DNA of 64,000 bases, taken from contig NC_135188.1 in NCBI RefSeq assembly GCF_041146795.1, forward strand, positions 3,333,919 through 3,397,918, written 5' to 3'. A model generated the notes under the pieces. The model saw only the letters and a program-made list of their open reading frames with translations. It searched no databases and was not told the origin of the DNA. Positions 1 through 10,670 of this stretch are shown here, one piece after another. Both the position numbers and the translations under genes were made by a program. The stretch comes from Maylandia zebra. Lineage: Eukaryota > Chordata > Actinopteri > Cichliformes > Cichlidae. Position 1 is the stretch's first letter; each line of letters begins with the position of its first letter.

Positions 1-3000
1 TTATGGGCAACCTATTCACTATAGATCAGAACAGAGCCCATGAGAGTATGACACAGGTACCTGTGAATCTTAAAATTTTACTTATTAACTCATATTTTCA
101 TCTCAAGCCTTGTGTGTATCTTCTTTGATAAATCCTTTGCCAGTTAGCAGAGAGATATGGAAATGTGTACAGTCTACGGATGGGACAGGAACGGATGGTG
201 GTTTTAAACGGGTTTGATATTCTGAAAGAAGCTCTAGTGACGCAGGGAGACAGCCTGGCGGACCGCCCGGACCTTCCTTTACAGATTGATAGAGCACACA
301 GACTAGGTAAGGGTACTAAAGATCAACACAGATACAAAGTTTGATAGTTTAAACTTTTAAGGTTTTTGGCCTTACCCAGAACCAGTTGTATTATTCTGGT
401 TTGCCCAAAGACTCTCGGTTTGGTTGCTTCAAATTTAACTTTAAGAAAGGAGTTAGGGATAAGAATAGAGAAGTGGTTATATAGTCCTAAAACACAACCT
501 TCTTTTTTATAGTTGAGAAGTTTGCTGTCCCTGCTCTTTTTCTGATCAGGTGTCATTGCCAGTAGTGGAAACCTCTGGAAGCAGCAGAGACGCTTTGCAC
601 TTTCGACCCTTAGACAGTTTGGATTTGGCAAGAAGTCACTTGAATCTGTGGTCCTGGATGAATTTACATATTGTGCAAAAAACATCAGAAGCTATAAAGG
701 TACGTGCTTATTTCACGGTAAGACTTTTAGAATGAACAGATTCACATAAATTTACATAAAAGTTTCTCTTCTATTCTGGAGGTAAGCCATTCGATCCACA
801 CCTCATCCTTAACAATGCTGTCTCCAACATCATCTGCTCCCTGGTGTTTGGCCATCGCTTTGAGTACAGTGAAGAGAAGTTCATTAAAATGATGCAACTG
901 TTTGATAAAGGATTCCAGATTGAAGGCTCCATTTGGGGACAGGTACAGCATTTAAATATACTGATCACATCCTAAATTCACGGGCCACAGCTCTGCCATT
1001 TATTCCTTACAGGAATGTTTTTTTTAAATGTCAGTGAATGATCTTTTTCAACACAGGTATGTAAAGTTTATTAATATTAAGTCTCCTCACTACTAGAAGC
1101 ATACGTACTGAAGTGTCTGACGCAGTAAAAGAAAAATAGTCACCTTTTAGGCGAGAAAAGAGGTGATAACAAACAGGAAATTAACACTGAGCAGTGACAT
1201 GCAGAGTAGGAGAGAATATCCAAACTGTATAGATGAAGCTATAGAGGTTTTATATTGATGGACACATTTTTACACTAGCAATAAAGAAAAACACTTTAAA
1301 AAAAACACACACACACACAAAGACAAACGATTCCCCCAATCAGAACTTTATCTTTTAGGTTTTGTACTCAGCAAAATCACTGACAGCAATGCTCAAATCC
1401 AAAGTCATGATGCTATATTCATCCTGGAGTCTTGTCTCTTCCTCTTTCTTTTGACCACCACTGTTTTATTTTGCTTGGTAAGCATGATTAGAAATCCCGC
1501 AACACTGTTGCCAAAAACCAAATTGTTGCTTAGTTAACAGCTTAGCACACATTTTCCACAAAAGGTTAGAAAGAACAAGTAATCTTTTTCCCAGCATGTC
1601 TCTCCACCATCAGAACTTTAAGAAAAAACATGTATTTTATTCAGAAACCTATAAAATGATTGAGTTTGAGTTTGCAGTTAATATTCAATTCATAAGAAAA
1701 ATGTATAGCATACAAAATTTTGGGACCTTTGGATCACAAAGTGGAAATATGACTTAATAAAACTCTTATAATATGTCCACTTTTTTTGGCTGCCCCTCCC
1801 TGAGTCTGGTTCTGTATTATTAACCAAACTTTTGACTGGTGCTGTACTTTCCAGTAGTTTATTTAGACTGAGGCATGGCATTTGCACTAACGTGAATGTA
1901 TTGTTCCAATCTGTTTCTGTTTGTAGCTCTACAATGCATTTCCTGTCCTGATGAGACGTTTACCAGGTCCACATCAGAGTGTCGGGCAGATGTGGAATGA
2001 AGTGAAGGATTTCATACGAGTAGAGCTAAATGAGCACAAGAAGACCTGGGATCCCTCAGAAACACGTGACTACATTGATTGTTACCTCAGTGAGATTCAA
2101 ATGGTAGGAGATTAGGCTTAATTTGCCATCATAACTTGCCATATATTTCCGGTAACACTGCCAATAAAGGCACTTTTTTAAATCATTTCCAATGTTTTAA
2201 AATGTGTGTTTGCATGTATTTTCAGAATAAGGGGCAGGACGACAACACTTTTGATGAGGAAAATCTGGTTATTTGTGTTTTGGATCTTTTTGCGGCTGGA
2301 TCTGAAACCACATCCACCACCCTGTGCTGGGCTTTCCTCTACATGGCAAAATATCCTGAGATTCAGGGTAAGAGTATTGACCAGGCCTGGAAAGCTCTCT
2401 GTTTTTATTAAATAATCTGGACATGTGTGGCACTAAAGGAACATTCTGGTCATAATTTAAGTGTAAACTTTACTATTTCCAGGTTATACTCAGCTTTTTA
2501 GATGTATAATGTATTGTGCAATGGTGCACAAATCTCTTTAATAATCAGCGCTGTTGCACTACGCTGTAAATTTCATTGCTGAAATACTGTTTTCTTTTGT
2601 CTTTTGCACAGAAAAGGTACAGGCTGAGATAGACAGAGAGATTGGAGAGTCCAGACAGCCTTCAATGGAGGACCGTGCAAACCTGCCTTACACTGATGCT
2701 GTTATCCATGAGATCCAGAGGATTGGAAACATAGCTCCTCTTGGCGTGCCGCATGTCACCAACAGAGATGTCGAGCTGGGGGGCTACACAGTCCCAAAGG
2801 TCATTGCTCAAACCAATTTTCAGTAAAAGACAAACATGGTTTATGTCATATTTCATTTTGTGTGTTTTATTTACCATTATTCCATTTGCCAGGGAGTTAT
2901 AGTAATTCCCAATTTGACATCTGTGCTGTTTGACAAGAAAGAGTGGGAGACGCCTCACACCTTCAATCCAAATCACTTTCTGAATGAGGAGTGCAAGTTT

Positions 3001-3418
3001 GTGAAACGAGCAGCTTTTCTGCCTTTCTCTCTTGGTAAGGAACGACTCTGTAGATATTTTATTAATGTCTGTGCAAGATTTTTCAGCAGCCTCTCCAAAC
3101 ATGCACTGTAAAATGTGCTGTTTAAGAGATGGCTGGTGAAGGACAAAAAGAGATCCTAAGTAATTCTATTGAATCAGTAACTAATCTGTGCACAGTCATC
3201 CAAAGGAAATCTAGGACTAATGTCAGTGTCTTGTCTCAGGTAAGCGGGTGTGTCTTGGAGAGAGCCTGGCCAAGATGGAGCTTTTCCTCTTCTTCACCTC
3301 CTTCATGCAGCACTTCACATTCTCCATGCCTGCCGGGGTGAAGCCTGATATGGACTACCGCTTTGGGCTCACTCTGACACCGAAGAATTATGAAATCTGC
3401 GTAACCCCACGTCATTAG
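1..3418 (+). CDS. Cytochrome P450 family 2 gene, copy 1 (5' end cut by window)
   Basis: Microsomal haem-thiolate monooxygenase of CYP clan 2. Exons by splice sites and phase: 1-56 (end of exon 1), 144-306, 550-699, 782-942, 1927-2103, 2226-2367, 2612-2799, 2893-3034, 3240-3418. The internal exon sizes 150/161/177/142/188/142 are those expected of CYP2 genes. Visible motifs are the C-helix WKQQRR, the I-helix AGSETT, the K-helix ExxR (EIQR) and the haem loop FSLGKRVCLG with the axial Cys; the stop is TAG at 3416-3418. No stop or frameshift occurs in any exon, so it looks functional. Compared with copy 2 it has Gly/Lys, Arg/Trp, Ala/Val and Cys/Arg differences (copy 1/copy 2) at residues 246, 257, 308 and 319, the last two flanking the I-helix. 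The N-terminal sequence style suggests the fish CYP2J/2N/2P/2AD group, but I cannot name the subfamily. Confidence 0.95.
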
Positions 3419-3784
3419 AAACTGCCAGCACTTGTGATCTTATTACCAGTTCAAGGTTTAAGGAAAAAAATGACAAGATTAATAGTATCACAGGCTGGGT
3501 CTCCGACCCAGCGCTCTGAGTTCTTTTTGTATTTTTCTCATTTTTGATATGTGATTAGGTTTTGTGTTATTTCCTATTTGCCTTTAGTTTGGGCAGTTAT
3601 TGGTTATTGTTCCTGGGTTTTCTATGTTTTGGGGTTTTGTATTATTCATCACGTATTAGGTCTGTTAAGTTTGTGTTGTCATGTTTAGTTTTAGTTTTTC
3701 CTGTTTTATTCTGACAGTGTCATGTGTTCTTTGTTCATTGTATTTAGCTTTCCTCTCCTGGTCCTGTCATTAGGTTTATGTCAG
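1864..3784 (+). repeat. Near-identical tract shared with 17250-19170 (copy-1 side)
   Basis: This stretch covers the end of intron 4, exons 5-9, the 3' UTR and the first half of the solo LTR. It matches 17250-19170 at a constant offset of 15,386 with no indels; I counted about eight substitutions by eye. Upstream of 1864 the two genes differ by many substitutions and indels. Confidence 0.85.
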
Positions 3785-4124
3785 TCAGCTGTTCCCCCAT
3801 GTGTCTCCACTTCCCCTGATCACCTCTTGTATGTATTTAAGCCCTTTGTTTTCTGCATGCCATTGTCGGGTCGTCTGTTTATCTCACCAGAGTTACAGTT
3901 ATAGTCTTAGCCTGTTAGTTTCCGCCACAGTTATAGTTATAGTTTTTGGTCTTAGTACCTCTTAGTGTTTTGTTTCTTAGTGTTTTGACAGTTTGCTTTG
4001 GTTTCCTGGTTTTTCCTTGCCGTTATCATTAAAGGATCACTTTTCCGTTAAAACCTTACTACTCCTCGTCGTCATCTGCTTTTGGGTCCTGTTTCCACAC
4101 ACATCGGCGCACCCCGCCGTGACA
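3486..4124 (+). mobile_element. Solo LTR with 5-bp target duplication
   Basis: 639-bp LTR flanked by AATAG at 3481-3485 and 4125-4129. It has a TATTTAA box near 3834 and an ATTAAA signal near 4029, and ends in CCGTGACA. No internal retroelement sequence remains, so it is a solo LTR, probably gypsy-type. It sits about 70 bp after the CYP2 copy-1 stop. The first 299 bp of the same LTR also follow CYP2 copy 2, where it is broken. Confidence 0.8.
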
Positions 4125-4521
4125 AATAGTTGATCACATGTTTTGATTTGAATTTCACTACACACCAGTGAAATTTCTCTTGCCTCTTTAACAATAAGTG
4201 CATTATTACCTTTAGTTATTACTGTTAGTTACATCTGAAGGACAAATCTATCAATCAAATTAACCACTCGAACAGTCAGAGACAGTAAAATTCCTATTGC
4301 AAAATAAACACCTAGACTTCAGCTCAAACACTATTTTAAGTGGGACATGAATGGAGAGTTTTTGTCTTTCATGAATGGTCTAAGGAGCTTGGAAAGAAAA
4401 GCGTCTGGACTTCGTTAAGTTGCTTGAAGATGTTTCACCTCTCATCTGAGAAGCTTCTTCAACTCTAGGATCAAATGGTGGAGAGTCCCAGATTTAACCC
4501 CTGTAGGAGTGGCCCCCCAGG

Positions 4522-5962
4522 CAGGACTGGACTGGGACAAAAAAATCAGCCTGGGCATTTTGACGATAGACCAGCCCACCAGGTATTATAGGAAAAGCCA
4601 TAAAGCCTATGAAAACAAATGCTGGTGTGACAGTGTTGTACACTATCTTGTTGGTGTATATGTATCTAAAAAACTTAAACCTACACCATCCTCCCAATTC
4701 TGGTATTTTAAACAGTACCTACCGGAAATATCAAACAACCTGATCAATAATTACATATACCTAACTAGCAGGGTTGCCAACTCCCAGCAAAAAAATAGGG
4801 AACCACCCCCCATCCTCCGCCTCATGATGCTTAATCGACGTAATCAACTTTCATCTTTTGCCAGGGTAAAACAAATGCACAGAAACCAATTATTTTTCTA
4901 CAGTAATTAAATAGATTCAACATCTTTCTTCAACAGAATTGCAGACTGCACACATGGTACCTCCTCAAAGGAAAAAGTACTATAGCTTACTAGGGTATAT
5001 TAGACTTAATGTTGACTAAATACAATAATGGATTTCTATACATTTTACATCAGATGATCACTTTGGTTGTAAGATTCAGATAATTATTTAATAAAAGCGA
5101 GAGATTTTAAATAATAATAAGAAAGAAAAGTATTTCCTTGTGCCCCCCTCTCCCTGTTAATGCCCTACCTGCACCCCTGGCAAAACTTTGCTAGACCCGC
5201 CCCTGTACAGTTACCAGCTGTCAGCTACGTAGAAAAGGATCCTGGTGTTATTTGTCTCTCAGAAACAGTTCATAACTTCCCTTCAACTCATTCATGTCAC
5301 CTAAAAGGTAAACCTGTTTCTCCATCACCTATTCAGCTCTGATGATTCAGTAAGGACATCTCCTGGTTTCATCTTCATGTTTCCCTCTCACCAAACCGAT
5401 ATCATGACCAGCCCCTTTACGGCTGTGGATCCAGCAAACATCAGCTGATACTAGAAAGTAATGTTAAATAAATTCTAACAACAGCTGATCAAGCTTAAAC
5501 GTGCTGCTGTTGTTTAGCGCGACGTCCGCTGGTTTCTTCTTTCTGGTGCAAAGTGGGCGATAAACAAACAAGAGAGACGGGACTTACTACAGAAAAGCCA
5601 ATCAGCTGATCATTGATCAGTTTCATGATTGAAGTAGCAACAGGAGAGGGAGGGGGAGAAAATGAGAGAAGAACAGGCAGCAGTGCAGTGTAAAGACGCA
5701 GAATAACTCCAGCTTTGTGTCTTTTTTTTCATTCTAGCTGAAGTTTGGGGCAAATTGCGTTCCTTTACACCTAAATACGGAACTTTAAAGTTCAACATTA
5801 TCGGCTGTAATTGTTCCAGCCCAGAGTCAATCATGACCAATTGACCAATCCACCTTTCATTGTTTATAACGTTACAAAAAAACAAACAAACAAAAAAACG
5901 TCGGCCCATAAAAACGAAAAATCACCATCAGGCCATCAGACCTGATGGCCAGTCCAGCTATG
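4522..5962. mobile_element. Non-autonomous hAT element inserted in the Penelope fragment
   Basis: 1441 bp flanked by the 8-bp duplication CCCCCAGG at 4514-4521 and 5963-5970. The ends are inverted (left CAGGACTGGACTGGG, right a partly matching complement around CAGTCCAGC). No long transposase frame is visible. The 8-bp duplication and CAG-start ends are hAT hallmarks. Confidence 0.85.
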
Positions 5963-6061
5963 CCCCCAGGGATCTCAAAACTGGATTATAGATGGCAGAC
6001 AGTTGGTGTCGTAAGTCACCGCCTCTGTTCAAAGGTGGTCGCTCACAGTGGACATAGATGG

Positions 6062-6282
6062 GGGCAGGGACATCTCAGTAGGTAGGGTGGTGACCCCATG
6101 ATCGGAAGGTTTAGGGTTCAAATCCATTCAACGGCAACCCTGAGGTACCTCTGAGCAAGGTACCGACCTTATATACTGCTCCCCGGGCGCCCAGTGGCTG
6201 CCCACTGCTTCACTGAGTGAATGGGTTAAATGCAGAGAGGAATTTCCCCAGGGGGGACCAATAAAGTATACATCATCATCAT
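6062..6282 (+). mobile_element. tRNA-derived SINE
   Basis: 221 bp flanked by TAGATGG at 6055-6061 and 6283-6289. The head resembles a tRNA gene: an A-box-like stretch near 6078, and a B box GGTTCAAATCC at 6115-6125. The tail ends in a short (ATC)n run. It is inserted in the Penelope-like fragment. Confidence 0.8.
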
Positions 6283-6295
6283 TAGATGGCTTCTT

Positions 6296-6505
6296 TCACT
6301 CCTCTTTCAAACCATCTTCTCTGTCCAAAATGTGAACAGTGGCATCCTTGAAAGAGTGACCTTTGTCCTTTAGATGCAGATGGACAGCCGAGTCTTGTCC
6401 TGTGGAGGTGGCTCTTCTATGTTGTGCCATGCGTTTATGAAGTGGCTGTTTGGTTTCTCCAATGTAGAGGTCTGAGCATTCCTCGCTAAACTCTACAGCA
6501 TACAC
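6296..6505 (-). pseudogene. GIY-YIG endonuclease fragment of Penelope-like element
   Basis: Seventy-codon open stretch whose translation contains LYIGETKQPLHKRMAQHRR, the GIY-YIG nuclease core of Penelope-like retroelements. The N-terminal reverse transcriptase is missing, and the frame continues past the SINE into 5963-6061 as decayed sequence. Not a host gene. Confidence 0.75.
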
Positions 6506-6697
6506 TACATTGTTAAGTTAAGAATGGCCATCTTTGAACAGAGGTGGTATTGTGCAAGTCTGGTGAGGAACTTTGTCGCATGGAGTCACACAAACCACCT
6601 GCAACTCAACACCTCAAAGACTAAGGAACTGGTTGTGGACTTCGGGAGGTCTAGAGCAGGTCCACTGCCGGTTCAGATAGAGGGGGAGGAGGTGTAG

Positions 6698-7240
6698 GTG
6701 GTCAACAAGTACAAGTACCTCGGGCTGTGGGTGGACAATAAACTGGACTGGTCATGCAACACAGAGCACCTGTATAAAAAAGCCCAAAGCCGACTGTACT
6801 TCCTCAGGAGGCTGAGGTCTTTTAACATCTGCAGGAAGCTCCTGAGGATGTTTTACCAGTCGGTGGTTGCTGGAGTACTTTTCTATGCTGTGGTGTGCTG
6901 GGGGAGCAGCACAGCAAAGAAGGACTCATCCAGGCTGGAGAAACTGATCAGGAGGGCTAGCTCTGTGGTCGGCATGAAGCTGGACACTCTGGTGACAGTG
7001 GCAGAGAAAAGGACATTAAAGAAACTGATGGACATTATGGACAATGCTGGGCATCCTCTGCACATGGCCATAAACAACCAGAAGAGTCTGTTCAGTGACA
7101 GGTTGCTTCTCCCAAAGACAAGAACTAACAGACTTAAAAACTCCTTTGTCCCACACGCCATCAGACTGTTTAACTCCTCTCTGGAGGGGAGAGGGAGGGG
7201 AAACAGGAGGACAAAGGAGGGGGGAACAACTAAGCTGTAG
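6698..7240 (+). pseudogene. LINE reverse-transcriptase C-terminal fragment
   Basis: 180-codon open frame resembling the region after the catalytic domain of L2/Rex-type reverse transcriptases (YKYLGLWVDNKLDW, then FLRRLR and FYQSVV). The same frame continues upstream but is broken by a TAG just before 6698, and there is no catalytic domain, so it is a dead fragment. Confidence 0.8.
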
Positions 7241-7263
7241 TGCCTCTTCACCTCACTGTGCAA

Positions 7264-8987
7264 CAGGGAGGTGCAGAGGGGGGGGGCTAGAGGGGCTTGA
7301 GCACCCGCCCCTTTCCTGATGAGTGCCCAAAGTGCCCTTTTGCTGAGGCAACTTTTAAAAAAATTTTATTTATTTTTTTATGTGTGTGTGCGTGCGGAGT
7401 CCTTTCTGTGCCCCTCAACAATAATATTTAACTATTAATCACAGTTTTGCTAAATAAAAGGATCTGGCTTGCATCAGTCACATGATCACTATTAACCAAT
7501 GATTGCCCTCAACGGCAGAACGCGCTGGTTACGAGCTGGGAACGAGCTCACATAGAGCACGCGCATTTTTTGCGGTCCGGAGCTGTAGGAGAAACACAAG
7601 TTAACTCAGAGACACAGACTGATGCGACAAAACCAGTAAGTAGGTGCACAGCGTACACTGTAGTGTGTAGCACCCAGGAGTATTAGCTTATTACGTACAC
7701 GTTGGTAAGTTGTCTTGTTGCAACTGACGAACTGAAACAAACGAGCGTGCTGTGTGTGCAACAGCGCGACAAACATTACCTGTCCTTTTATTAACTGCAC
7801 AGGTAGTGCTGGTCACAGCTGCTGGCTACCTGTGTAAGGCTGTCATGGGTCTGTAGCTCTGTCACCGTTTTAGGGAACATATTTAGTTTTAAAGTATTTA
7901 GAACATATTTAGTTTTAAAGTATTTAGAACATATTTAGTTTTAAAGTATTTAGAACATATTTAGTTTTAAAGTAAGTTTCTGGGCATTTCCTGCCTTTCT
8001 GGAGGGATTATATTTCACTAAAAAACGATCTAATATGCATGTCCACATAATAATTATTATAATTATAATATATTAAAAAACACAAGCTGTATTTTAAAAA
8101 ACATACATTAAGAAGCAGATTATATTAGATTTATATTTTAAATAAGACAAAAGTTGGATTTTACAGCAGTAAAATGATTGTATCTCTACAGTTTAAAGAT
8201 GTAATAAGCTTTGCCCTGCACAGAGTGGATAGTGAAACAAATGGAATCATCATAAATACATTATTTCATATTTATTACTTCCCCCTCCTCATTGCTTTAT
8301 TATTGTAGCTCTAGTAATGAATAATAATGTAAGGATTCTGGATCAGCACCATGATGCCCATAGTATATACAGTATTCTGAAGAAGGTCTAAAATGTCACT
8401 GTGCGTGCATGTGTGTGTTTTATTTAGCTGGATTTAAAAAAATATTACTCATGATATAACATTGTGCAGACATGGCTGGTAAGGACATGAGGAGGAAACA
8501 GTAGGAGCTGCATGAGGCTACTAAAGGCAGGGCTATAACATTTTTCTGTCATCATTTTATTATAGATTAAGTGCAAGAGTTGTTAGGTGTGGATAATTAG
8601 ATTATAGTTTATTGCAATAGCAAGTTGTGCCTTGTTCTCAGATAGACAGCAAGTGGAGAGTGATATATGAAATGATGGGAAGGAAGGAAGAAGAGAAGCA
8701 AAGAGTGATTCACAGGCAGAGCCGAGTTTATGTCACAGTTTTTTGTTGCCTTATGGTTCCAAGCGCTGTCACCAATCTTTGCATTTTGTTATTATCTCAT
8801 GACACTTGTTTAATCAGCTACCATCTCTCCTGTGGACTTTTTAATGTCTACAGTCTCAGATCAACACAGCCCTGCCCTTCCCATATTAGATTCTTGATGA
8901 ATGTGTGTTGTTGTTATTCAGCCTGGTTCAATGTGCCCCTTTTTAACTTTGAGCACCCGCCCCTTTAAACCTCTCTGCACGTCCCTG
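7264..8987. mobile_element. Non-autonomous hAT element inserted in the LINE
   Basis: 1724 bp bounded by 8-bp duplications CTGTGCAA at 7256-7263 and 8988-8995. The ends are inverted: left CAGGGAGGTGCAGAG, right complement CAGGGACGTGCAGAG, with further inverted sequence GAGCACCCGCCCCTTT at both ends. No transposase frame was recognised. It contains a 26-bp minisatellite at 7875-7973. Confidence 0.88.
7875..7973. repeat. 26-bp minisatellite, about 3.8 copies
   Basis: Four successive near-perfect copies of a 26-bp A/T-rich unit that begins GAACATATTTAG, inside the hAT element. Confidence 0.95.
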
Positions 8988-9140
8988 CTGTGCAATACCT
9001 TTTGTGCAATACTTTTGTAAATAGTCAACAGTGCAATAGACCTCAATACTTTAAATGTGCAATTCACTTGTATTTTTATTTTTTATTCCTATTTATTCTA
9101 TTTATCCTCTTTGTATATTTTATTTATATTGTCTCTGTAT

Positions 9141-9146
<6 letters not shown>

Positions 9147-9192
<46 letters not shown>
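9147..9192. repeat. (TG)n microsatellite
   Basis: About 23 uninterrupted TG dinucleotides in the 3' UTR part of the LINE. Apparent reading frames across it are artefacts. Confidence 0.98.
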
Positions 9193-9200
<8 letters not shown>

Positions 9201-9313
9201 ATATTCTGTAACTCTGTAACTTCTGTCGGTGCTGTGCTTTTTTGGAAATCGAATTTCCCAGAGGAACCCACCCGAGGGATTAATAAAGTTCTATCTAATC
9301 TAATCTAATCTAG

Positions 9314-9597
9314 GTTAGTGCAAGTCTGCCGTTAGGTTTTGTACTCACGGTTGCCTTTTGTATGCGTGTTTCCTCAGGAGGAATTGTGGCGACCAGGAGG
9401 CAGCACACGGACAGTACACAGGGAACGGAGACAGAGCATGGGATAAGGGAGAAGACACGGAACGGGAGTCGGGATCGCACGGGGGATTTATTGTTGTTTG
9501 GATTTTCACCCCTGTAAATAAACGCACTGCCTTTAGCGTCAAGTCCTGCATTTTGGGTCCTCATTTCTCACATCCCCACGGTCTGCCAGCCAGACCG
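9314..9597 (+). mobile_element. LTR fragment (gypsy-type) 5' of a gag-like frame
   Basis: GC-rich sequence with an AATAAA at about 9519 and a 3' end CCGTGACA, matching the end of the solo LTR at 4117-4124. An open frame starts 25 bp downstream, as expected for LTR, leader, gag. The LTR's left boundary is unclear; it abuts the LINE tail. Confidence 0.6.
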
Positions 9598-9622
9598 TGA
9601 CAGAACGATCCAGCCAACCACC

Positions 9623-10657
9623 ATGGACCCAGCAAACTCAGGAGTTGCCACGGAGGAGAGATCGCTCGCGCAGCTATGGGATTATTGCCGGAGCGTAGTC
9701 CAGGCCGTAGATCCACACAGGAGACACATACAGGTAGTGTTCCTTGACCATCACCTCACATCCACTACCTTCACCACGAACATTCTGGACATTAACAAAC
9801 TTAGGCACCTGGTCACTAGGTTAAGGGAGAGCTCGAGTTTTGAACTATTTGGCTTGGGTGGTCCGAGCAGGGACAGTTTGGCCGCTCTCCTAGAGACTCT
9901 AGCCGCTTGGTTTTTCACGCGTCGGCGGAGGGCTTTCCCGTCGATGCTCGCGGCACAATCGTTTGATCCACCGTTACGGAAGGCATGCCGCACTCTCTAC
10001 CATCATCCCATTACGCCTCAACCCACTCCTGCGGTTTCAGCCCGGTCAGCTGGCAACGGACCAACAGCGCTCATCACCGCAGTGAGTAAACCCGACTCAT
10101 TTGTGTCTATTAATCATGTCATTAAAAATCAAAACCCAGATGAACAACAGAAGACAGTTTCCATACACCCGGCCCCGCCTTCACGGAGGAGAAGGCGTCC
10201 TCGCAAGCAGCGTTCAACTACATCCACACTCACTCCTGTACTGGTCGAAGACTCAGGACCAGCGGCTCTGGATGCCACAGTGAGTAAAATGGACTCTGCT
10301 GGTGCTATAAATTCCCTTCCTGTAAACATGAAAATAGAAACTGTTTGCTGTACCTCCAAAGACTCAGAAAATATTCCCTCTGAGACTGTAAGCTGGGAGC
10401 TAGGGAGTTCCGAGCATACAGACCCGAATGACTTTTTGGCTCAGTCTGGCCGCATGGAGACTGAGGTTCTCCCCAGGGCTTCCCCAGAGACCGAACTGGA
10501 GGTCTCAGTTGCCTCTGGACCCCTGGAATTTGTTGAGCCGGCTGTAACATTTTCATCCTCTCCACCCTTCATAACAGCCATCTCACCCTCACTTCAGCCT
10601 GCTGCCCAGCTGGTAGCTCAGTCTCACAGCTGTATTTGTTTCCTGGGATTTCAATAG
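9623..10657 (+). CDS. Retroelement gag-like open frame, truncated and chimeric at its 3' end
   Basis: 344 codons open from an ATG in a good context (CCACCATGG), 25 bp after the LTR end. The first 120 residues look like a compact, Leu/Arg-rich domain; then follows a Ser/Pro/Thr-rich tail with an Arg/Pro/Lys-rich basic patch (PPSRRRRRPRKQR). I saw no zinc knuckle, protease or reverse transcriptase. From about 10630 the DNA is no longer retroelement: the last handful of codons read a dead CYP2 exon 1 in another frame. I infer a retroelement gag or accessory ORF cut by a rearrangement. Whether it is expressed is unknown; the long open frame is notable for a relic. Confidence 0.55.
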   Translation: MDPANSGVATEERSLAQLWDYCRSVVQAVDPHRRHIQVVFLDHHLTSTTFTTNILDINKLRHLVTRLRESSSFELFGLGGPSRDSLAALLETLAAWFFTRRRRAFPSMLAAQSFDPPLRKACRTLYHHPITPQPTPAVSARSAGNGPTALITAVSKPDSFVSINHVIKNQNPDEQQKTVSIHPAPPSRRRRRPRKQRSTTSTLTPVLVEDSGPAALDATVSKMDSAGAINSLPVNMKIETVCCTSKDSENIPSETVSWELGSSEHTDPNDFLAQSGRMETEVLPRASPETELEVSVASGPLEFVEPAVTFSSSPPFITAISPSLQPAAQLVAQSHSCICFLGFQ

Positions 10658-10669
10658 TCTGCTGCACTT
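10636..10669 (+). pseudogene. Relic of CYP2 exon 1 (number 1)
   Basis: About 30 bp starting TTTCCTGGGATTTCAATAG match CYP2 copy-2 exon 1 (codons 12-22) with about three mismatches, and match the relic at 21308-21409 even better. It is followed by a Tc1-like relic, exactly as at 21.4 kb, so both belong to a duplicated unit. Confidence 0.65.
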
Positions 10670-10670
10670 G

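Larger units (their letters stand above)
4385..6515 (-). mobile_element. Penelope-like retroelement 3' fragment, split by two later insertions
   Basis: Minus-strand fragment with a GIY-YIG endonuclease reading frame at 6296-6505 and the typical distal segment at about 4385-4510. Host pieces are 4385-4521, 5963-6061 and 6283-6515; they become contiguous when the hAT at 4522-5962 and the SINE at 6062-6282 are removed. The reverse-transcriptase part is absent. Family assignment rests on the GIY-YIG sequence and the conserved distal motif. Confidence 0.7.
6516..9313 (+). mobile_element. 5'-truncated LINE (L2/Rex-like), split by a hAT
   Basis: The 3' end of a non-LTR retrotransposon: C-terminal reverse-transcriptase region (6550-7240), 3' UTR, and a tail of (CTAAT)n repeats at about 9291-9313 preceded by an ATTAATAAAG motif. 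It is interrupted by the hAT at 7264-8987; the LINE parts are 6516-7263 and 8996-9313. Clade assignment is from the protein style only. Confidence 0.8.

Noticed and set aside
2662..3102. 146-codon minus-strand frame, repeated at 18048-18488
   Set aside because: It is the antisense shadow of CYP2 exons 7-8 and the intervening introns; present twice only because the gene is.
8990..9308. Cys/Val alternating frames
   Set aside because: Translation of the (TG)n microsatellite.
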